Assembly: GCA_001724275.1 (NCBI GenBank)
Contig: MEDZ01000009.1
Span: forward strand, 172,543-231,214
From: Gemmatimonadetes bacterium SCN 70-22
GTDB lineage: Bacteria; Gemmatimonadota; Gemmatimonadetes; Gemmatimonadales; Gemmatimonadaceae
Length of the DNA stretch: 58,672 nt
Reading direction: 5' to 3'
Shown here: piece by piece, positions 1 to 10,297 of the stretch
How the letters are laid out: each line of letters starts with the position of its first letter
Numbering within the stretch: the stretch's first letter is position 1
Notes under the pieces: model-generated
The model's database searches: none
The model's input: the letters and a program-made list of their open reading frames with translations, nothing else
Told to the model about the DNA's origin: nothing
Program-made: the position numbers and the translations under genes

Positions 1-1
1 C

Positions 2-1126
2 GAGTCGCACGACGCCCCTCCCGTCCGCGGCGCGCCTCGGCGGATTGCGGCTGACGAGCGACTCTCCGCCGACGATCCAGCGCTCATCCTGTACACGTCC
101 GGATCGACCGGCGCCCCCAAGGGGGCCATCCTGCCCCATCGCCAGCTCTTCTACAACGGCGTGGCCACGACCACGGCTTGGGAGCTCGGGGCCGATGACA
201 TCGCGCCTGTCGCGACCCCGTTCTTCCACACCGGCGGGTGGAACGTCTTCGCCACCCCGCTGTGGCAGCGCGGGGGGCGCGTGGTGCTCTTCGACCACTT
301 CGACCCATCCACCTTCCTGCAGGAGCTCGCGGAGGAGCGGTGCACCGTCGCCCTCACCGTCCCGACGCAACTCATCATGCTCCTCGAGGACGCGGCGTGG
401 GGAACGCCGATACCGTCCCTTCGCCACTTCATTTCCGGTGGCGCGCCATGCCCGGCGAGCGTGATGGAACGCGTGCGCGCGGCAGGCTACGGGATGAAGG
501 AGGGATATGGGCTCACCGAGTGCGGCCCCAACTGCTTCGCGATGCCGCTGGACGAGGCGGCGCGGCGTGCCGGCAGCGTGGGATGGCCGGTCCCCTTCCT
601 GGAGATGCGCCTCGCACGCGCGGACGGGTCGGTGCCGGCGCCTGACGAGGCGGGCGAGCTCCTGCTGCGCGGCCCGCAGATGTTCGCGGGCTACTTCGAC
701 GCCTCCGATCGTACCGCCGACGTGATCGACGCCGACGGGTGGCTCCACACCGGCGACCTCGCGTCGCGGGATGCCGATGGTGCCTATCGCATCTGCGGCC
801 GGCGGAAGGAGATGTTCATCTCGGGAGGCGAGAACGTTTATCCGGGCGAGGTGGAGGCGGTGCTGATCGGGCATCACGCGGTCGCGGAAGTCGTCGTGGT
901 CGGGGTGCGCGATGTCCGGTGGGGCGAGGTGGGGCGCGCCTTCGTGGTGCCGCGCGGCGGAGCGGCCGTGATTGCCGAGGACCTCCTCGCGTGGGCGCGC
1001 TCACGCCTGGCGAGCTACAAGGTGCCGAAGGCGGTCACCGTCCTGCCGTCGATCCCGAAGCTCGGCTCGGGAAAGGTGGACCGTGGCGCACTGGCGGCCA
1101 TCGCCGCCGGGGAGGAGACGCATTGA
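2..1126 (+). CDS. Acyl-CoA synthetase / AMP-dependent ligase, 5' end missing
   Basis: The frame is open from the window edge, so the N-terminus is cut off; about 374 residues remain of a family that usually has about 500-550. The ANL adenylating-enzyme motifs appear in order: the P-loop YTSGSTGAPKG near nt 92-124, YGLTECGPN, WLHTGD, the hinge region GRRKEMFISGGENVYPGEVE, and the C-terminal lysine motif GSGKVDR. By family knowledge the enzyme activates a carboxylic acid with ATP and transfers it to coenzyme A in the cytoplasm, usually for fatty-acid use; the substrate cannot be read here. Its stop overlaps the probable TTG start of the next gene, which suggests translational coupling. The class is secure, the substrate open. 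Confidence 0.93.
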   Translation, partial: ESHDAPPVRGAPRRIAADERLSADDPALILYTSGSTGAPKGAILPHRQLFYNGVATTTAWELGADDIAPVATPFFHTGGWNVFATPLWQRGGRVVLFDHFDPSTFLQELAEERCTVALTVPTQLIMLLEDAAWGTPIPSLRHFISGGAPCPASVMERVRAAGYGMKEGYGLTECGPNCFAMPLDEAARRAGSVGWPVPFLEMRLARADGSVPAPDEAGELLLRGPQMFAGYFDASDRTADVIDADGWLHTGDLASRDADGAYRICGRRKEMFISGGENVYPGEVEAVLIGHHAVAEVVVVGVRDVRWGEVGRAFVVPRGGAAVIAEDLLAWARSRLASYKVPKAVTVLPSIPKLGSGKVDRGALAAIAAGEETH

Positions 1127-1722
1127 CGGGACGCGAAGTGACCAAGGGCGCCACCGTGCGCGCGACCCTTTCGTACATCGAGGCGCTGCACGGTGCGGAG
1201 GTGGCAGCAACGGTGCTGTCGATGCTTCCACGGGAGCAGCGGGACCGCCTTGCCGCGATCGATCCCACGGCCGAGCTGCCGTACGAAGACCTGGTCGCCC
1301 TGTGGCGCGCGGCCGACGCGCGGCTGGGCGGGCGCGACCCCGAGTGGATGGAGCGGTCGGGCGCGCACTCGATCGAGTCGACCGGGGTGAGGCTGTACAG
1401 CGGCATCCTGCGCAAGCGATCGCCGCACGAGTTCCTCACGCAGAGCGTGTCGCTCTTCCAGCTCTACTACTCGCCCGGTGACATGGAGGTGGTGGAGGAA
1501 GAGGGGACACGCGCGGTGTTGCGGCTGACGGGGTTCGACTCGCAGGACCCGTTGTTCTGCCGCCGGCAGACGGGGGGGCTGCGGCAGGCGCTCCTCCTGG
1601 CGGGGGGAGAAGCTCCACGGGTCAAGCATGTCCGCTGCGTGCACGCGGGCGATGCCTTCTGCGAGTGGGAGTTGACCTGGCAGGACGGAGGGAAGCACGC
1701 CAGCGCGCCGGGCGCGGGCTAG
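1123..1722 (+). CDS. TIGR02265/V4R-like small-molecule sensor protein (tentative)
   Basis: A 199-residue soluble protein. I start it at TTG 1123, which overlaps the upstream stop (ATTGA) and has a GGAGG about 7 nt before it; GTG 1138 is an alternative. The C-terminal half carries a pattern seen in V4R/heme-NO-binding-like and TIGR02265 (DUF2378) proteins: a cysteine in FCRRQTGGLRQ, then VRCVHAGDAFCEWELTW with two spaced cysteines before the last strand. The N-terminal half contains helices such as ATLSYIEALHGAEV. Members are thought to bind small ligands, but no function is assigned here. Overlap with the acyl-CoA ligase suggests joint expression. The family match rests on motif shape only. 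Confidence 0.6.
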   Translation: MTGREVTKGATVRATLSYIEALHGAEVAATVLSMLPREQRDRLAAIDPTAELPYEDLVALWRAADARLGGRDPEWMERSGAHSIESTGVRLYSGILRKRSPHEFLTQSVSLFQLYYSPGDMEVVEEEGTRAVLRLTGFDSQDPLFCRRQTGGLRQALLLAGGEAPRVKHVRCVHAGDAFCEWELTWQDGGKHASAPGAG

Positions 1723-1789
1723 CGACGACGTTGTATGGGTGCGGGGCGGCTGCTCGCCTTCGAATCCTGACGGGGGATGCGGACGTATG

Positions 1790-1809
1790 GACCGGTCGGA
1801 GGTCCGGTC
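1790..1809. promoter_or_regulatory. Inverted repeat GACCGG-N8-CCGGTC upstream of ADOP permease
   Basis: GACCGG (1790-1795) and CCGGTC (1804-1809) form a 6-bp inverted repeat about 30 nt before the chosen ATG at 1838. It could be an operator or a weak leader hairpin. No regulator gene lies nearby, so this is only a structural note. Confidence 0.25.
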
Positions 1810-1837
1810 GCCCGTTTCGCCCATCGTCCCGCCTGCC

Positions 1838-4282
1838 ATGTCGACACTCGTCCACGACGTTCGGTTCGCCGCCCGCCTGCTTCTCAAGAAGCCGCTGTTC
1901 ACCGCGCTGGCGGTCGCCACCCTCGCGCTCGGGATCGGGCTCAACACCGCGGTCTTCTCGGCGGTCGATGCGCTCCTGCTCCGCCCCCTTCCGGGGGTGC
2001 GCGACGCCAACGACCTGGCGCAGATCTACCGCACCTGGCCGGGCGGGATGCAATTCGGCTCCAACTCCATCCCGCACTGGCGCGACCTGCGCGAGCGGAG
2101 CCGCGACGTCTTCACCGATGCCGCCGCCTGGGCGTTCACGCGCCTCAGCATCTCGGCGGGGGAGCGTCCCGAGCAGGTGATGGGGCAGATGGTCTCGGCC
2201 AACTTCTTCTCGGTCCTTGGCGTGGACGCGGTGCGCGGGCGGGTCTTCGCCCCGTCGGAGGACGTGGGCGAGCTGGCGCATCCGGTGGCGGTGCTCAGCT
2301 ACGCGGCGTGGCAGCGCCGGTTCGGCGCCGCCGAGGACATCGTCGGGCGCACCGTTCGCGTGAACGGCGTGGCGTACACGGTAGTCGGCGTCACCCCGCG
2401 GGACTTCCACGGGCCGCTCCCGCTCGTGACCCCGGAGATGTGGGTCCCGCTGGCGCAGCTCAAGCAGGTGAGCCCCGGCAATGCCGATGCGGCCGAGCGG
2501 CGCAACGAGAACTTCCTGAACGTCGTGGCGCGGTTGAAGCCGGGCGTCACCATGGGACAGGCGCGGGCGCAGATGGCGACGCTCGCCACCCAGCTCAAGG
2601 AGGACTACCCCGATGCGTATGCGCAGACGGGCATCCACCTCGTGCCGCAGGCGGAGGCCGGGATTCACCCGATGTTCCGCTCGGCGCAATTGGGGCTGAC
2701 GGGGGTGGTGCTGGCGGTGGTGGTGATGCTCCTGCTGGTGGCATGCGTGAACGTCGCCAACCTCTTCCTGTCGCGCGCCCAGGAGCGGTGGCGCGAGATG
2801 GCGGTGCGGTTGAGCATCGGGGCGCGCCGCGGGATCCTGGTGCGGCAGCTGCTCACCGAGAGCGTCATCTTCTCGATCGTGGCCGGCGCCGTCGGGTTGC
2901 TGGTGGCCTGGTGGGCGATCGCCCTCGCCAACCGGGTCTCGATCCCGCTGGACCTCGACTTCACCCCGGACCTGCGGCTGAGCCTCCCCGTCCTGCTCTT
3001 CTCGTTAGGTATCTCCCTGGTGACGGGTGTGTTGTTCGGGCTGGCGCCGGCGTTGCAGGCCACGCGGCCGGCGCTCATCCCGGCGCTCAAGGGCGAGGCG
3101 CCCGCGGGAGGGTCGCGATCGCGGCTGAGCCGGACGCTCGTGGTGGCCCAGATGGCGCTCTCGCTCGTCCTTCTCACCTGCGCGGGGCTCTTCCTGCGCA
3201 ACCTCTCGGCCGCCACGCGCGCCGACAAGGGATTCGTGAGCGACGGTGTCCTGATGGCGACCGTCGACCCGGAGCTGCAGGGGTACGGCCGCGGGCGTGG
3301 CGAGGAGTTCTACGAGCGGCTCGTCGCGCGGCTCCGCGCGCTCCCCGGCGTGCAGGGGGTGGGGATGACCAACTCCCCGCCGCTCGGCCTCTACAACTCG
3401 GATCGCGGCGTGCGCGTGCCGGGCTACACGCCGGCCGAGAACGAGGGGATGAACATCGACTATTCCGTCGTGTCGCCCGGGTACTTCGAGACGCTGGGGA
3501 TCCCGCTCGTCGCGGGACGTGGCTTCGAGGGGCGCGACGACAGCACGGCAACGCAGGCCATCGTCGTCAACGAGCAGTTCGTGAAGCGGTTCTGGCCCGA
3601 CGGGAACGCGATCGGGCGCATCGTCCGCACGGGGGGGCGCGACCGCACCGTGATCGGGGTCGTCCCCACCGGGAAGTACCGCCGGCTCGGGGAGGCGCCC
3701 ACGGCGTACATGTACTTCCCGCAGGCGCAGGAGTGGCGGGGGCAGATGACGATCGTCGTGCGCACGGCCGGGGAGCCCACCGCCATCGTCCCCGCCCTGC
3801 GGGCGGAGGTGGCCGCGCTCGACGCCGACCTCCCGGTCTCGGAGGTGCAGGCGATGTCCGAGTTCCTCGGCCTCGCCCTGCTTCCCGCGCGGCTGGCCGG
3901 GACGACGCTCGGCGTCTTCGGGGTGCTCGGATTGCTCCTGGCGGCCGTGGGGATGTATGGCGTCATGTCCTACGCCGTCTCGCAGCGCACGCGCGAAATC
4001 GGGATCCGCATGGCGATCGGCGCGGCGCGCGGCGAGGTCGTGGCGATGGTGATGCGCCAGGGGCTCACGATGGTGGCGATCGGCGGGGCGATCGGCCTGG
4101 TGATGGCCCTCGGCGCGGCGCGCCTGATCCGGGGCGTGCTGTACGGGGCGGGAGCGGCGTTCGACCCGCTCACCTACGTCGTCGTGCCGTTGGTGCTGGC
4201 GGTGGTGGCCGCGCTGGCCACGTGGGTCCCGGCGCGCCGGGCCGCGAGCATCGATCCGGTGCTGGCGATCCGGGCGGAGTAG
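1838..4282 (+). CDS. Orphan MacB/FtsX-type ABC permease (ADOP family)
   Basis: 814 residues from ATG 1838, which opens directly on the family start STLVHDVRFAARLLLKKP; the frame also runs upstream, but that part reads as non-coding. The order is TM1 near residue 25, a long periplasmic MacB_PCD domain, a three-helix FtsX domain, a second periplasmic domain, and a last FtsX domain ending RRAASIDPVLAIRAE. Such duplicated permeases without their own ATPase are the acidobacterial duplicated orphan permease (ADOP) type, common in Acidobacteria and Gemmatimonadota. The role is unknown; efflux or mechanotransmission with a shared ATPase is inferred. One CGTTAGGT octamer lies in frame at 3003-3010. 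A strong hairpin follows the stop. Confidence 0.9.
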   Translation: MSTLVHDVRFAARLLLKKPLFTALAVATLALGIGLNTAVFSAVDALLLRPLPGVRDANDLAQIYRTWPGGMQFGSNSIPHWRDLRERSRDVFTDAAAWAFTRLSISAGERPEQVMGQMVSANFFSVLGVDAVRGRVFAPSEDVGELAHPVAVLSYAAWQRRFGAAEDIVGRTVRVNGVAYTVVGVTPRDFHGPLPLVTPEMWVPLAQLKQVSPGNADAAERRNENFLNVVARLKPGVTMGQARAQMATLATQLKEDYPDAYAQTGIHLVPQAEAGIHPMFRSAQLGLTGVVLAVVVMLLLVACVNVANLFLSRAQERWREMAVRLSIGARRGILVRQLLTESVIFSIVAGAVGLLVAWWAIALANRVSIPLDLDFTPDLRLSLPVLLFSLGISLVTGVLFGLAPALQATRPALIPALKGEAPAGGSRSRLSRTLVVAQMALSLVLLTCAGLFLRNLSAATRADKGFVSDGVLMATVDPELQGYGRGRGEEFYERLVARLRALPGVQGVGMTNSPPLGLYNSDRGVRVPGYTPAENEGMNIDYSVVSPGYFETLGIPLVAGRGFEGRDDSTATQAIVVNEQFVKRFWPDGNAIGRIVRTGGRDRTVIGVVPTGKYRRLGEAPTAYMYFPQAQEWRGQMTIVVRTAGEPTAIVPALRAEVAALDADLPVSEVQAMSEFLGLALLPARLAGTTLGVFGVLGLLLAAVGMYGVMSYAVSQRTREIGIRMAIGAARGEVVAMVMRQGLTMVAIGGAIGLVMALGAARLIRGVLYGAGAAFDPLTYVVVPLVLAVVAALATWVPARRAASIDPVLAIRAE

Positions 4283-4306
4283 GGAGGGGCGGACGGGAGG
4301 CGGGAA

Positions 4307-4329
4307 CGGCGGCGCCCCTGGCGCCGCCG
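4307..4329. terminator. Bidirectional terminator hairpin between convergent genes
   Basis: A perfect 10-bp GC stem (CGGCGGCGCC / GGCGCCGCCG) with a CCT loop sits 25 bp after the + strand permease stop and faces the helicase coming from the other strand. There is no U-tract, so the mechanism is uncertain. Confidence 0.6.
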
Positions 4330-4495
4330 CCCCGGCATGACGAGGCGTGCGTCAGCGTCCCGTCGGGTGGACGCTCGTCGGGCGGCCGAAGATGCGGTCC
4401 ATCGTCGTCGCCATGGTCGGGCTCCACTGGCTGGACGCGACGAGTAGGGCGAAGTCCCGCGCAGGGGCGACGCCGGCGAGCGCATCGTACGCCCG

Positions 4496-5947
<1,452 letters not shown>

Positions 5948-6079
5948 GCGATAGTCATGACGGGAGATGCGCTGGCCGGGGCGATCGGGGATCGCGGGCG
6001 CGCAGGGTGGTGCGAATGGATGCCAAGGAAGCTCGCCTGTCGCGGCGCGCGGTGCCACTGGGCGAGGGGCGCGGTCGAT

Positions 6080-6085
6080 TAGACT
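6080..6085 (+). promoter_or_regulatory. Possible -10 element (TAGACT) for a leaderless start
   Basis: TAGACT lies 7 nt before the GTG start at 6093, with no Shine-Dalgarno sequence between. This spacing would place transcription initiation at or close to the start codon. Similar TANANT/ATG spacings occur at 7312, 28470 and 37664. Confidence 0.35.
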
Positions 6086-6092
6086 TCCCGCG

Positions 6093-7268
6093 GTGAGTCG
6101 CCGATCCGCCCCCGCCCGCCATGCGGCCTTCGCCGTCAGCGCACCTGGCCTGGCCCCACTCGCCGCGCGCGAGCTGGTCGGGCTCGGCTTCACCGTGGGG
6201 GGGGTGGAGTCGGCGGGCGTCGCCTTCGAGACCGATGCGCGCGGGCTCTGCCTGGCCAACGTGCACCTGCGTACGGCCAGCCGCGTCCTCGTGAGGGTCG
6301 ACGAGTTCCGCGCCGCCACGTTCCACGAACTCGAGAAGCGGACGGCGCGCATCGACTGGGCGAGCTGGATCGCGCCGGGGCGAGGCGTGTCGCTGCGCGT
6401 CACCTGCCGCAAGTCGCGGTTGTATCACTCCGGGGCCGTGGCGGAGCGGGTGGCGGGGGTGCTGGCGCCGCTGGCCGGGCGGGTGGTGCACGGGACGGGG
6501 GGCGCCGAGGGCGAGGATGCCGACGAGGGGGGCGAGGCCCAGCTGGTGGTGGTTCGCCTGCTGAACGATCGCTGCACGATCTCGCTCGACAGCTCGGGGG
6601 CGTTGCTGCACCAGCGCGGCTACCGATTGGCGACCGGGCGGGCTCCGCTGCGGGAGACGTTAGGCGCGGCACTCCTCCTGGCGTCGGGATGGGCACCGGG
6701 CACCCCGCTGGTCGACCCCTTCTGCGGCGCGGGGACACTCGCGATCGAGGGGGCGATGCTGGCACGCCGGATCGCTCCCGGGGTGGGGCGCCCGTTCGCC
6801 CTGGAGCGGTGGCCGGGTGTGGACCCGGCCACGGTGTCGCGGATTCGCGAGGAGGCGCGCTCGCGCGAGCTCGCGGACGCCGGCGCCCCCCTCCTGGCCA
6901 GCGACCGCGATGCCGGGGCGGTGGAGGCCGCGCGTTCCAACGCCGAGCGCGCCGGCGTCCTGGGAGACATTTCCTTCGCGGTGCGCGCCGTGTCGCACCT
7001 GGCCCCCCCGGGCGGGAGTGCGGCTCCCGGGGCGATCGTGACCAATCCGCCGTACGGTGTGCGGGTGGGCGAGGGGGAGCTGCGCAACCTGTACGCCCGC
7101 ACCGGCGCGGTGCTTCGGGAGCGGTTTCCCGGGTGGCGCCTGGCGATCGTCTCCGCCGACCGGCGGCTCACCGGGCAGCTCGGGATCCCGCTCGCCGATG
7201 CCGTCCGGACGAGCAACGGGGGGATTCCGGTGACGTTTGCGGTGGGGGACGTGCCGGGCGAAGGGTGA
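6093..7268 (+). CDS. THUMP-type class I SAM-dependent RNA methyltransferase (RlmL/YpsC N-terminal type)
   Basis: 391 residues from GTG 6093. The N-terminal part (about 10-180) resembles the ferredoxin-like/THUMP RNA-binding region of RlmL/YpsC proteins (FAVSAPGLAPLAARELVGLG; conserved end LLHQRGYR, 171-177). The catalytic part has the SAM motif DPFCGAGT (208-215) and the N6/N2-methyltransferase motif NPPYG (318-322). By family it methylates a guanine N2 in 23S rRNA; the second methyltransferase domain of E. coli RlmL is absent, so it matches the shorter YpsC-like form. Start choice: the sequence before 6093 does not resemble the family. TTA leucine 190 lies in a CGTTAGGC octamer. Confidence 0.88.
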   Translation: MSRRSAPARHAAFAVSAPGLAPLAARELVGLGFTVGGVESAGVAFETDARGLCLANVHLRTASRVLVRVDEFRAATFHELEKRTARIDWASWIAPGRGVSLRVTCRKSRLYHSGAVAERVAGVLAPLAGRVVHGTGGAEGEDADEGGEAQLVVVRLLNDRCTISLDSSGALLHQRGYRLATGRAPLRETLGAALLLASGWAPGTPLVDPFCGAGTLAIEGAMLARRIAPGVGRPFALERWPGVDPATVSRIREEARSRELADAGAPLLASDRDAGAVEAARSNAERAGVLGDISFAVRAVSHLAPPGGSAAPGAIVTNPPYGVRVGEGELRNLYARTGAVLRERFPGWRLAIVSADRRLTGQLGIPLADAVRTSNGGIPVTFAVGDVPGEG

Positions 7269-7311
7269 GCGGGCCGGACGGCGGGTGCGCTCCCTCCGTC
7301 GTGTCCACTGA

Positions 7312-7317
7312 TTAAAT
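7312..7317 (+). promoter_or_regulatory. Possible -10 element (TTAAAT) for sucA
   Basis: An AT-rich TTAAAT stands out in GC-rich DNA 10 nt before the sucA ATG at 7328. There is no Shine-Dalgarno sequence, so a leaderless or very short-leader transcript is plausible. No convincing -35 box is seen. Confidence 0.4.
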
Positions 7318-7327
7318 TGCCCGCATC

Positions 7328-10078
7328 ATGTCGAGCGACCCCATTACCGGCGTCTACAACGACGCATACATCGCTGAATTGTACGAGGCTTACCGGCGTG
7401 ATCCCGCGTCGGTCGAGGCCTCGTGGCGGCAGTATTTCCGCTTTGCCGAGGCGCTTGGCGGCGCCGGCGCGCCCATCGCAACGGCCCCGGTGGCCGTCGC
7501 ATCGTCGGACCCGGCCTACCTGCGCAAGGTGGCGGGGGCGGCGGCGCTGGCGCAGTCGATTCGCCAGTACGGCCACCTGGCCGTGCGCCTCGACCCGTTA
7601 GGCACTCCGCCGCCCGGGGCCATCGAGCTGACCCCGGAGTACCACGGGATCACCGAGGCCGACCTGGCCGAGGTCCCCGCCGCGGCGCTGGGGCTTCCCG
7701 GGGCGACGGCGGCCGATGCGACCGCGCGCCTGCGCGGGATCTACTCCTCGCGCCTGGCGCTCGAGCTGGGGCACATCGAGGAGGAGGGCGAGCGGGAGTG
7801 GTTCCGCAAGGTCCTCGAGCTGGACGGGCTCGATCTTGCCCTCTCGCCCGACGAGAAGAAGGCGGTGCTCGAGCGGCTGACCCAGGTGGACGGCTTCGAG
7901 CGCTTCATCGCGCGCGCCTACGTCAACGTGAAGCGCTTCAGCATCGAGGGGACCGACGCGATGGTCCCGATGCTCGATGCCGCCATCGACCAGGCGTCGC
8001 GGCTCGGGACGCGCGAGGTCGTGATCGGGATGGCGCATCGCGGGCGCATCAACGTCCTGGCGCACACCCTCGACAAGCCGTACGCGAAGATCTTCAACGA
8101 GTTCGACGGCAAGCACGCCGATCTCGGGAGCAGCGAGACGGGCGACGTGAAGTACCACCTCGGGGCGACGACCGAGAAGCGGTTCGCCGACGGTCGCACG
8201 GTGGGGGTCATGCTGGTCCCCAACCCGAGCCATCTCGAGGTGGTGAACCCGGTGCTGATGGGGGTGGCGCGCAGCCGCATTGCCGAGTTGGGGCACGGCG
8301 ATTCGGCGGTCCTCTCCGTGGCGATCCATGGCGACGCGGCCTTCCCGGGCGAGGGGATCGTGGCCGAGACGCTGAACATGTCCAAGCTGGCCGGCTTCCG
8401 GATCGGCGGGACGCTGCACATCATCGCGAACAACCAGGTGGGCTTCACGACCAACCCGTCGGACTCGCGCTCGACGTACTATGCGAGCGACCTGGCCAAG
8501 GGGTTCGAGATTCCGATCGTGCACGTGAACGCCGACGATGCCGAGGCGTGCGTGGCCGCGGTGCGGCTGGCGATCATGTACCGCGCGGCGTTCGGGAAGG
8601 ACTTCCTGATCGACCTGGTGGGGTACCGGCGCTGGGGGCACAACGAGGGCGACGAGCCCACGTACACGCAGCCGGCGCTGTACGCCAAGGTGCGGCAGCA
8701 CCCGACCCCGCGACAGCTCTGGGCCAAGCGGCTGGTGGGGGAGGGGGTGGTGAGCGCCGACGAGGTGGAGGCGCTCGACAAGCAGCTGCAGGACCGCTTT
8801 GACGAGATCCTGGCCGAGTCACGGCGCGAGGTGACGCTGGAGGGCGAGGATCAGGAGCCGCTGAAGCCGACGCCGACGTCGATTCCGGCGGTGGACACGT
8901 CGGTGCGCCGGGAGACGCTGGTGGCGCTCAACGAGCGCCTGCTCATCTGGCCGTCCGACTTCACGCCGCACCCGCGCCTGGCCAAGCAGCTGGAGCGCCG
9001 GCGCGAGGCACTGGGCGACGCCGGCGGGATCGACTGGGGGCACGCCGAGGCGCTGGCGTTCGCCTCGCTGGTCAGCGAGGGGGTCCACGTCCGGATCACG
9101 GGCCAGGACGCCGAACGCGGGACGTTCACCCACCGCCACGCGGTGCTCAACGACGTCAACACGGGCGCGAAGTACGCGCCGCTGCAGCACATCCCCAACG
9201 CCCTGGGGCGCTTCGAGATCTACAACTCCCCGCTGAACGAGATGGGGGTGCTGGGCTTCGAGTACGGGATGGCGACGGCCGCGCCGGAGGCGCTCGTGCT
9301 GTGGGAGGCGCAGTTCGGCGATTTCGCCAACATGGCGCAGCCGATGATCGACCAGTTCATCGCCGCCGACCGCGCCAAGTGGGGACAGGACTCGGGGGTG
9401 GTGCTCCTCCTCCCGCACGGCTACGAGGGGCAGGGGCCCGAGCATTCCTCGGCGCGCCTCGAGCGCTTCTTGCAGCTGTGTGCCGAAGGGAACCTGCGGG
9501 TGGCCTATCCCTCCACGTCGGCGCAGTACTTCCACATCCTGCGCCGGCAGGCGCGGCTCGCCATTCGCCGCCCGCTGGTGCTGATGCAGCCCAAGAGCAT
9601 GTTGCGCCTGGCGGCTGCCACCTCGCACCTCGACGACCTGGCACAGGGGCGCTTCTTCCCGGTGATCGACGACCCGCAGGTCACCCGGCGCGAGGAGGTC
9701 ACGCGCCTGGTCTTCTGCACCGGGAAGCTCTACTACGAGCTGGTGGCCCGCGATCACCCGTCGCACCTGGCGGTGGTGCGCGTGGAACAGCTCTATCCGT
9801 GGCCGCACGAGGATGTCTCGCGCGTGGTCGACCTGTACCCCAACATCGCCGAGATCGTCTGGGCGCAGGAGGAGCCGAAGAACATGGGGGCCTGGAGCTA
9901 CGTCGCCCCGCGCCTTCGCGCCTCGGCCGGCAACGCGCTGATCATCCGCTACATCGGACGCCCGGAGCGCGCGAGCCCGGCCGAAGGGTACGCCTCGTCG
10001 CACGCGGTCGAGCAGGCCCGCATCGTGGGCGACGTGCACGCCCAGCCGATCATTCCGCGGCGGTCCATCGCGAGATAG
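7328..10078 (+). CDS. sucA: 2-oxoglutarate dehydrogenase E1 component
   Basis: 916 residues, close to the 933 of E. coli SucA. The N-terminal E2-binding segment (residues 1-45, NDAYIAELYEAYRRDPASVE, WRQYF) is present. The thiamine diphosphate region contains GMAHRGRINVLAH, HGDAAFPGEG and NNQVGFTT, and the transketolase-like second half has YNSPLNEMGVLGFEYGMA and GYEGQGPEHSSARLERFLQL. The protein decarboxylates 2-oxoglutarate and passes the succinyl group to the SucB lipoyl domain in the TCA cycle. SucB and Lpd are not in the window, so sucA stands alone. A strong hairpin follows 55 bp after the stop. Confidence 0.97.
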   Translation: MSSDPITGVYNDAYIAELYEAYRRDPASVEASWRQYFRFAEALGGAGAPIATAPVAVASSDPAYLRKVAGAAALAQSIRQYGHLAVRLDPLGTPPPGAIELTPEYHGITEADLAEVPAAALGLPGATAADATARLRGIYSSRLALELGHIEEEGEREWFRKVLELDGLDLALSPDEKKAVLERLTQVDGFERFIARAYVNVKRFSIEGTDAMVPMLDAAIDQASRLGTREVVIGMAHRGRINVLAHTLDKPYAKIFNEFDGKHADLGSSETGDVKYHLGATTEKRFADGRTVGVMLVPNPSHLEVVNPVLMGVARSRIAELGHGDSAVLSVAIHGDAAFPGEGIVAETLNMSKLAGFRIGGTLHIIANNQVGFTTNPSDSRSTYYASDLAKGFEIPIVHVNADDAEACVAAVRLAIMYRAAFGKDFLIDLVGYRRWGHNEGDEPTYTQPALYAKVRQHPTPRQLWAKRLVGEGVVSADEVEALDKQLQDRFDEILAESRREVTLEGEDQEPLKPTPTSIPAVDTSVRRETLVALNERLLIWPSDFTPHPRLAKQLERRREALGDAGGIDWGHAEALAFASLVSEGVHVRITGQDAERGTFTHRHAVLNDVNTGAKYAPLQHIPNALGRFEIYNSPLNEMGVLGFEYGMATAAPEALVLWEAQFGDFANMAQPMIDQFIAADRAKWGQDSGVVLLLPHGYEGQGPEHSSARLERFLQLCAEGNLRVAYPSTSAQYFHILRRQARLAIRRPLVLMQPKSMLRLAAATSHLDDLAQGRFFPVIDDPQVTRREEVTRLVFCTGKLYYELVARDHPSHLAVVRVEQLYPWPHEDVSRVVDLYPNIAEIVWAQEEPKNMGAWSYVAPRLRASAGNALIIRYIGRPERASPAEGYASSHAVEQARIVGDVHAQPIIPRRSIAR

Positions 10079-10087
10079 GACGCGGTC

Positions 10088-10136
10088 GGACGAGAGGACG
10101 ATCGGACGAGCAGACGAGCAGACGAGAAGACGAGAG
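10088..10136. repeat. Low-complexity (GAC)GAG repeat run
   Basis: Degenerate repeats of GACGAG/CAGACGAG directly after sucA and abutting the terminator hairpin. The same motif family, as GCTCGTC, recurs inside two coding regions (28541-28576 and 50257-50291). Confidence 0.6.
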
Positions 10137-10169
10137 GGGGCCGGCGCGAGCGTGTGCGCCGGCCCCCTC
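10134..10169. terminator. Bidirectional terminator hairpin, sucA / symporter
   Basis: A perfect 14-bp stem (GAGGGGGCCGGCGC with its complement) and an 8-nt loop lie between the convergent sucA and symporter genes. It is the strongest hairpin noticed in the window. Confidence 0.75.
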
Positions 10170-10190
10170 GTCGTGCGGCCTCGCGGTCCC

Positions 10191-10290
10191 CAGCAGTCCC
10201 CAACGGTCCCTGACAGCACCTAACAGCACCTAACAGTACCTAACAGCACCTAACCGTACCTGACAGTACCGAACAGTACCTAGCAGTACC
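10191..10290. repeat. Ten-copy 10-bp tandem repeat (TAACAGTACC type)
   Basis: Ten consecutive 10-bp units vary around TAACAGTACC / TAACAGCACC; the first two (CAGCAGTCCC, CAACGGTCCC) are the most divergent. The array ends 7 bp before the symporter stop codon at 10298. Read on the minus strand the unit contains GTTAGGT, which shares the TTAGG core with the CGTTAGGC octamer found across the window. The 10-bp period is close to one helical turn. Confidence 0.85.
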
Positions 10291-10297
10291 TGCGCGT

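Noticed and set aside
10191-10290. CRISPR array
   Set aside because: Units are 10 bp with no spacers and no cas genes; it is a plain tandem repeat. The 17-bp arrays at 32290 and 35476 fail for the same reason.
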